Positions 59,256 through 64,000 of a DNA stretch of 64,000 nt are shown one piece after another. Source of the DNA: Croceivirga thetidis. GTDB lineage: Bacteria > Bacteroidota > Bacteroidia > Flavobacteriales > Flavobacteriaceae. The stretch spans positions 402,280 to 466,279 of the forward strand of contig NZ_JAAWWL010000002.1 of assembly GCF_012272815.1 (NCBI RefSeq), written 5' to 3'. The position numbers and the translations under genes were made by a program. The stretch's first letter is position 1. Each line of letters begins with the position of its first letter. The notes beneath the pieces were generated by a model. It ran no database searches and was not told the origin of the DNA. It saw nothing but the letters and a program-made list of their open reading frames with translations.

Positions 59256-60662
59256 GTGACAGCAACCGATAACAAACAAAAAACGATTCAAAAAAAAGTG
59301 ACGTTAAAAGGTGTAGGTCTTCATACGGGCCACAACGTCACCATGTCTTTTTTGCCAGCGCCTCCTAATCATGGTTTCGCTTTTAAACGCGTTGATTTAG
59401 AGGGTGAGCCTATAATAGAAGCTGATGCAAACTACGTTGTCAATACCCAACGGGGCACTAACCTTGAAAAAAACGGGGTTAAGATTCAAACATCAGAACA
59501 CGTTTTGGCCGCTTTGGTTGGTATGGATTTGGATAACGTGCTGATTGAACTAGATGCGCCCGAGCCTCCTATAATGGATGGTTCATCAAAATATTTTGTT
59601 GAAGCCCTAGAAAAGGTTGGTGTTGAAGACCAAGATGAGTTTCGCGAAGAATATGTGATTAAGGATGTTATTTCCTATAAAGATGAAGCTAGTGGTAGTG
59701 AGATTACTGTAATACCAGCTGAATCTTACCAGGTTACCACAATGGTGGATTTTGGAACCAAAGTTTTGGGAACCCAAAATGCAACACTTGATAATTTGGC
59801 TGACTTTAAGGAGGAGATTTCGAGTGCGCGAACCTTCAGTTTTTTACATGAATTGGAAATGCTGTTGGAGCACGGTCTAATTAAAGGCGGTGACTTGAAC
59901 AACGCCATTGTTTATGTAGATAAGGAAATCTCAGCCGACACCCAGAAAAAGCTTGAAAAGGCCTTCAATAAAGAAAAGCTTTCCGTAAAGCCCAATGGTA
60001 TTCTAGATAACCTGACCTTGCATCACCCTAACGAGGCTGCAAGACACAAATTATTGGATGTTATAGGCGATTTGGCACTTTCTGGAACCCGTATTCGCGG
60101 TAAGGTAATTGCGAATAAGCCTGGACATTTTGTGAATACGCAATTCGCCAAAAAGCTTCAAAAGATAATCAAGCAGGAACGAAGAAATTATGTTCCCCAA
60201 GTAGACCTTCATGCACCTCCGGTAAAGGATATCAACCAAATTATGGATATGCTGCCGCATAGACCCCCATTTTTACTGGTTGATAAGATTTTGGAGCTCT
60301 CCGAAGAACATGTTATTGGTATTAAGAACGTGACCATGAACGAACCATTTTTCGTAGGTCACTTTCCTGGAGCGCCTGTAATGCCTGGGGTTCTTCAGAT
60401 TGAGGCCATGGCTCAAACTGGTGGTATTTTAGTTCTTAGTACGGTCCCTGACCCTGAAAACTATCTTACCTATCTTTTGAAAATTGATAATGTACGATAC
60501 AAACATCAAGTGGTCCCGGGTGATACCTTAATCTTTAAGTTGGACTTAATGAGTCCGATTCGACGTGGAATTTGTCAAATGCAGGCTAGGGCATATGCCA
60601 ATGGTAAATTGGTTTCAGAGGCGGAAATCATGGCCCAGATTACTAAAGTAAAAGGGAATTAG
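59256..60662 (+). CDS. lpxC/fabZ: Bifunctional LpxC deacetylase / FabZ dehydratase
   Basis: 468-residue fusion typical of Bacteroidota. The LpxC half (1-310) is the zinc deacetylase of the first committed lipid A step: GLHTGHNVTM, TSEHVLAALVG (Zn His) and HHPNEAARHKLLDVIGDLAL (Zn His/Asp). The FabZ half (about 320-465) is a hot-dog dehydratase for 3-hydroxyacyl-ACP: LPHRPPFLLVDKI and GHFPGAPVMPGVLQIEAMAQ, with His and Glu as catalytic pair. The start is GTG at 59256, 2 nt after lpxD. Since LpxC needs zinc, it links this operon to the same metal economy. Confidence 0.96.
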   Translation: MTATDNKQKTIQKKVTLKGVGLHTGHNVTMSFLPAPPNHGFAFKRVDLEGEPIIEADANYVVNTQRGTNLEKNGVKIQTSEHVLAALVGMDLDNVLIELDAPEPPIMDGSSKYFVEALEKVGVEDQDEFREEYVIKDVISYKDEASGSEITVIPAESYQVTTMVDFGTKVLGTQNATLDNLADFKEEISSARTFSFLHELEMLLEHGLIKGGDLNNAIVYVDKEISADTQKKLEKAFNKEKLSVKPNGILDNLTLHHPNEAARHKLLDVIGDLALSGTRIRGKVIANKPGHFVNTQFAKKLQKIIKQERRNYVPQVDLHAPPVKDINQIMDMLPHRPPFLLVDKILELSEEHVIGIKNVTMNEPFFVGHFPGAPVMPGVLQIEAMAQTGGILVLSTVPDPENYLTYLLKIDNVRYKHQVVPGDTLIFKLDLMSPIRRGICQMQARAYANGKLVSEAEIMAQITKVKGN

Positions 60663-60665
60663 AAG

Positions 60666-61451
60666 ATGAATCAACCATTAGCATACGTTCACCCTGGAGC
60701 TAAAATCGCTAAGAATGTGGTTATAGAACCATTTACAACCATTCACAATAACGTGACTATTGGTGAAGGTTCTTGGATAGGTTCCAACGTTACCATTATG
60801 GAAGGGGCAAGAATAGGAAAGAACTGTAATATTTTTCCTGGGTCAGTAATATCAGCCATGCCACAAGACTTAAAGTACCAAGGCGAAGAAACTACTGTTC
60901 ATATAGGTAATAATACCACTATAAGAGAATGTGCGACTATAAATAAGGGTACTTCCGATAGAATGAAAACGGTAATTGGTAATAACTGCCTAATTATGGC
61001 GTATTCCCATATTGCTCATGATTGTTTGGTTGGAGACGGATGTATTTTTAGTAACAACTCAACACTTGCTGGTCATGTGACCATTGGAGAGAATGTTGTT
61101 TTGGCAGGAATGGTTGCGGTACACCAGTTTGTATCGGTCGGTCGGCATGCCTTTGTAACAGGTGGTTCTTTGGTACGTAAAGATGTTCCACCTTTCGTGA
61201 AAGCGGCCCGTGAACCGCTTTCTTATGTAGGAATTAATTCGGTCGGCCTTAGAAGAAGGGGCTTTGATTCACCTAAAATTCGAGAAATACAGAATATTTA
61301 TCGTATTCTGTATCAAAATAATTACAACAATTCCCAGGCTGCAGAAATCATCGAAGCTGAGATGGAGGCGACTCCTGAACGCGATGAAATTCTCCAATTT
61401 ATACGAGATTCGCAGCGAGGTATTATGAAAGGATATTTTAGTTCAAATTAA
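60666..61451 (+). CDS. lpxA: UDP-N-acetylglucosamine acyltransferase (LpxA)
   Basis: 261-residue acyltransferase for the first lipid A step, transferring 3-hydroxyacyl from ACP to UDP-GlcNAc. Left-handed beta-helix hexapeptides run from the N-terminus (VHPGAKIAKNVVIEPFTTIHNNVTIG); the catalytic His is in MAYSHIAHDCLVG. The C-terminal helical domain starts at SVGLRRRGFDSPKIREIQ. The length is normal. Gap to the previous gene 3 nt, to efp 2 nt. Confidence 0.96.
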   Translation: MNQPLAYVHPGAKIAKNVVIEPFTTIHNNVTIGEGSWIGSNVTIMEGARIGKNCNIFPGSVISAMPQDLKYQGEETTVHIGNNTTIRECATINKGTSDRMKTVIGNNCLIMAYSHIAHDCLVGDGCIFSNNSTLAGHVTIGENVVLAGMVAVHQFVSVGRHAFVTGGSLVRKDVPPFVKAAREPLSYVGINSVGLRRRGFDSPKIREIQNIYRILYQNNYNNSQAAEIIEAEMEATPERDEILQFIRDSQRGIMKGYFSSN

Positions 61452-61453
61452 TT

Positions 61454-62020
61454 ATGGCAAGTACGTCTGATATTAGAAAGGGGTTGTGCATTCGCTACAA
61501 CAACGATATTTATAAAATAGTTGAGTTTCTTCACGTAAAACCGGGTAAAGGGCCTGCCTTTGTTCGAACAAAGTTAAAAAGTGTCACAACAGGTAAGGTT
61601 ATTGATAATACCTTCTCTGCCGGTCATAAAATTGAAGATGTTCGTGTTGAAACAAGGTCGTATCAATTTTTATATCCAGAAGGGGATACTTTTCATTTTA
61701 TGAATACGGATGACTATAATCAAATTGCTCTTCAAAAAGATACACTGGATACGCCAGAATTATTGAAGGAAGGTGAAATTGTGACCATTATTTTTAATAC
61801 CGAAGACCAAATGCCGCTTTCGGTTGAGATGCCAGCCAGTGTTGTTTTAGAAGTAACGCATACTGAACCAGGGGTTAAGGGGAACACGGCTACAAATGCT
61901 ACAAAACCTGCTACGGTTGAAACAGGTGCACGAATCAATGTGCCTTTATTCATCAATGAAGGTGATAAAATCAAAATTGATACTGCAAGCAGTTCATATC
62001 AAGAAAGGGCAAAAGAATAA
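61454..62020 (+). CDS. efp: Elongation factor P
   Basis: 188-residue translation factor that rescues ribosomes stalled at poly-proline. KOW-like domain I carries FLHVKPGKGPAFVRTK, in which the modifiable Lys is the tip of the loop (KPGKG). Domains II and III follow (INVPLFINEGDKIKIDTASSSYQERAK, the EF-P signature region). The presence in the lpx operon is common in Bacteroidota. Confidence 0.97.
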   Translation: MASTSDIRKGLCIRYNNDIYKIVEFLHVKPGKGPAFVRTKLKSVTTGKVIDNTFSAGHKIEDVRVETRSYQFLYPEGDTFHFMNTDDYNQIALQKDTLDTPELLKEGEIVTIIFNTEDQMPLSVEMPASVVLEVTHTEPGVKGNTATNATKPATVETGARINVPLFINEGDKIKIDTASSSYQERAKE

Positions 62021-62026
62021 GTACCC

Positions 62027-62962
62027 ATGAAATTCCCTCGCCAGTTTACCTTAAAGGAAATTGCAGATTTATTGCAAGTAAACTATGTTGGTAAGCCCGA
62101 TTTTTCAATTTTTGGAATAAATGAAATTCATGTGGTTGAGCCAGGTGATATCGTATTTGTAGACCATCCAAAATATTATGACAAGGCACTTAATTCGGCC
62201 GCAACTACAATTTTGATTAACAAAGAAGTAGATTGTCCGGAAGGAAAATCACTTTTGATTTCAGACGATCCTTTTGCTGATTTCAATAAGCTAACGAAGC
62301 ATTTTCAACCATTTAAAAGTGCTGGTTCAACGATTTCTGAATCTGCAACAATTGGTTCAAGATCGATTATTCAGCCAAATGTATTTATCGGAAATGACGT
62401 ACAAATAGGGAAAAACTGTTTAATTCACCCGAACGTTTCAATCTATGACAATTGTATCATTGGTGATGGGGTGACGATACACGCTGGAACGGTTCTCGGT
62501 GGTGATGCCTTTTATTACAAACGAAGGGACGATTTTTATGACAAATTACTTTCTGGCGGTCGCGTTATAATTGAAGATAATGTTGATATTGGTGCAGGTT
62601 GCACTATTGACCGTGGAGTAACTGGCGATACCACAATTAAAAAAGGAACTAAACTTGACAACCAAATTCAAATCGGACATGATACCGTAATAGGGGAGCG
62701 CTGCTTAATAGCTTCTCAATGCGGTATTGCAGGGTGTGTCGTAATTGAGGATGATGTAACCTTATGGGGCCAAGTGGGTGTTATCAGTGGTATAACTATT
62801 GGTACCAAAGTGGTTGTATTGGCCCAATCAGGTGTTGGACGTTCCCTAGAACCAGGTAAAACCTATTTCGGAAGTCCAGCGGAGGAAGCAAGGGAAAAGA
62901 TGAAGGAAATAGCGTACCAAAAGCAAATACCCTCCATTTTAAAAAAAATAAAGAACATTTGA
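62027..62962 (+). CDS. Second LpxD-like N-acyltransferase
   Basis: 311-residue paralogue of LpxD. N-terminal domain with FTLKEIADLLQVNYVGKPDF, then hexapeptide repeats (SIIQPNVFIGNDVQIGKNCLIHPNVSIYDNCIIGDGVTIHAGTVLGGDAF). The catalytic-type His lies in QIGHDTVIGE. It differs from LpxD in the end of the helix (LWGQVGVISGITIGTKV, SRKPSEP-like tail) and is shorter. It could add a different acyl chain length, act on another nucleotide sugar, or be a regulator. Homologues with the same gene order are widespread in flavobacteria. Linked by a 6-nt gap to efp. Confidence 0.82.
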   Translation: MKFPRQFTLKEIADLLQVNYVGKPDFSIFGINEIHVVEPGDIVFVDHPKYYDKALNSAATTILINKEVDCPEGKSLLISDDPFADFNKLTKHFQPFKSAGSTISESATIGSRSIIQPNVFIGNDVQIGKNCLIHPNVSIYDNCIIGDGVTIHAGTVLGGDAFYYKRRDDFYDKLLSGGRVIIEDNVDIGAGCTIDRGVTGDTTIKKGTKLDNQIQIGHDTVIGERCLIASQCGIAGCVVIEDDVTLWGQVGVISGITIGTKVVVLAQSGVGRSLEPGKTYFGSPAEEAREKMKEIAYQKQIPSILKKIKNI

Positions 62963-62984
62963 TTTTAACTTCTTAATAGGTGAT

Positions 62985-62992
62985 GTATTTTT
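62985..62992 (+). promoter_or_regulatory. -7 promoter element of sucD
   Basis: TATTTTTG, exact TAnnTTTG, with TTTG at 62957-62960 (24-nt spacing). The ATG of sucD follows 19 nt downstream, so sucD can be transcribed separately from the lpx operon. Confidence 0.52.
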
Positions 62993-63011
62993 GCCACCAA
63001 ATAAATAAAAT

Positions 63012-63884
63012 ATGAGTGTCTTAGTTAATAAAGATTCCAAAATAATTGTTCAAGGTTTCACGGGTAGTGAAGGTACTTTTCATGCAGAGCAGATGATAGA
63101 ATACGGTACCAATATCGTTGGAGGGGTTACCCCAGGTAAAGGTGGCCAAGAACATTTGGGCAAACCCGTTTACAATACGGTTGAAGAAGCTGTGGAAATG
63201 GCGGGAGCGGACACTTCCATAATATTTGTTCCACCAGCATTTGCAGCTGATGCTATCATGGAGTCTGCCAGTGCAGGAATAAAAGTTATCATAACAATCA
63301 CAGAGGGTATTCCAGTGGCGGATATGGTCAAGGCATCTGATTTTATCAAGGATAAGGATTGTACTTTGATTGGCCCTAATTGCCCAGGGGTAATTACTCC
63401 AGAAGAGGCGAAAGTTGGTATAATGCCTGGTTTTGTTTTTAAGAAAGGAAAAGTAGGTATTGTTTCAAAATCAGGAACACTTACCTATGAGGCTTCTGAC
63501 CAGGTAGTTAGACAAGGTTTGGGTATTTCTACAGCAATCGGTATCGGCGGGGATCCAATTATTGGCACCACAACTAAAAGCGCTGTTGAAATGTTGATAA
63601 ATGACCCAGAAACAGAGTGTGTGGTAATGATCGGAGAAATCGGAGGTCAATTGGAGGCTGAAGCGGCCAGATGGTACAAAGAAAGTGGTAGCACCAAGCC
63701 AATTGTTGGTTTTATAGCGGGTGAAACTGCACCAGCCGGAAGAACCATGGGTCATGCCGGTGCAATTGTTGGTGGTAGTGATGATACTGCCCAGGCAAAA
63801 AAAGCAATTATGCGAGAGTGCGGAATTCACGTTGTAGATTCTCCTGCTGAGATTGGAATAAAAGTTAAAGAAGTTGTAATGTAG
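63012..63884 (+). CDS. sucD: Succinate-CoA ligase subunit alpha
   Basis: 290-residue ADP/GDP-forming succinyl-CoA synthetase alpha subunit of the TCA cycle. The CoA-binding segment starts [24 protein letters not shown]. The phosphorylated His is in [13 protein letters not shown] near 247. [20 protein letters not shown] and [14 protein letters not shown] are also diagnostic. The beta subunit gene is not adjacent. It has its own -7 element and an intrinsic terminator at 63915-63942. Confidence 0.97.
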   Translation: MSVLVNKDSKIIVQGFTGSEGTFHAEQMIEYGTNIVGGVTPGKGGQEHLGKPVYNTVEEAVEMAGADTSIIFVPPAFAADAIMESASAGIKVIITITEGIPVADMVKASDFIKDKDCTLIGPNCPGVITPEEAKVGIMPGFVFKKGKVGIVSKSGTLTYEASDQVVRQGLGISTAIGIGGDPIIGTTTKSAVEMLINDPETECVVMIGEIGGQLEAEAARWYKESGSTKPIVGFIAGETAPAGRTMGHAGAIVGGSDDTAQAKKAIMRECGIHVVDSPAEIGIKVKEVVM

Positions 63885-63914
63885 TAGTGTTTGCATTCAA
63901 CTATACATAAATTC

Positions 63915-63942
63915 AAAGCCACCAATATTTGGTGGCTTTTTT
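63915..63942 (+). terminator. Intrinsic terminator of sucD
   Basis: Nine-bp stem AAAGCCACC (63915-63923) and GGTGGCTTT (63931-63939) with a 7-nt loop, followed by a run of T. About 30 nt beyond the sucD stop. Confidence 0.88.
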
Positions 63943-63961
63943 ATCAATCAAAATGTTCTTT

Positions 63962-64000
63962 ATGAAAAAACTATTTTTTACGTTTCTTGCGGTTTCAATT
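63962..64000 (+). CDS. Partial secreted or membrane protein (5' end)
   Basis: ATG followed by MKKLFFTFLAVSI up to the end of the window. This is the start of a typical signal peptide. Only 13 codons are present, so product unknown. Confidence 0.5.
   Translation, partial: MKKLFFTFLAVSI

Noticed and set aside
1-64000. CRISPR arrays, tRNA or rRNA genes, transposases, prophage genes
   Set aside because: None seen: no regularly spaced repeats, cloverleaf-like segments or transposase or integrase ORFs; direct repeats found are within coding low-complexity or operator sites.

Overview
The window is a chromosomal segment of a marine-type member of Flavobacteriaceae (phylum Bacteroidota). The evidence is low GC with AT-rich intergenic DNA, and TAnnTTTG (-7) promoter elements with TTG/TTTG near -33 in front of several genes. 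Gene content agrees: PorX, TonB-dependent receptors with carboxypeptidase-regulatory-like N-termini, the LpxC-FabZ fusion and many SPII lipoproteins. No rRNA, tRNA, CRISPR array, prophage or insertion sequence was recognised.

Region 1 (about 1.5-30 kb) is dominated by metal homeostasis. Four copies of a palindrome of the form wTGCA-N7-TGCAw sit at 1989-2005, 12498-12514, 22393-22409 and 25421-25437. They lie in front of, respectively: a MerC-like protein and, divergently, an ABC transporter with a His-rich permease loop plus two twin secreted proteins and a Fur-family regulator; a COG0523 GTPase (putative zinc chaperone); a small His/Cys protein, a TonB receptor and a second Fur-family regulator; and a DUF3703 protein with a CDF zinc transporter. 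I read these as a Zur-type zinc regulon. The COG0523 gene heads eight co-oriented genes (12430 down to 5306) that include a DinB-like lipoprotein, a YfcC-type carrier, an M20 deacetylase, an M19 dipeptidase, a DUF6702 protein and a HupE/UreJ-like membrane protein. Between the metal blocks lie a gamma-glutamyltransferase, two divergent secreted sortilin/BNR-repeat proteins and an NlpC/P60 lipoprotein. A second TonB receptor operon (30142 to 26798) again starts with a small His/Cys protein.

Region 2 (30-57 kb) is mostly housekeeping: serine biosynthesis (SerA, SerC), a LuxC-type acyl-CoA reductase divergent from a 2x[4Fe-4S] ferredoxin, an arginase-family enzyme, YchF, topoisomerase IV (ParE, ParC), a sterol-desaturase-family hydroxylase, TerC, an XRE regulator, an Lrp/AsnC regulator, AroB, proline dehydrogenase, alanine dehydrogenase, TsaE and PorX. 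Three short membrane or secreted ORFs (42-43 codons) lie in gaps between these genes.

Region 3 (57-64 kb) is an HD-domain phosphohydrolase followed by a tightly spaced lipid A operon: LpxD, LpxC-FabZ, LpxA, EF-P and a second LpxD-like acyltransferase. SucD follows with its own promoter and terminator, and the window ends inside a new secreted-protein gene.
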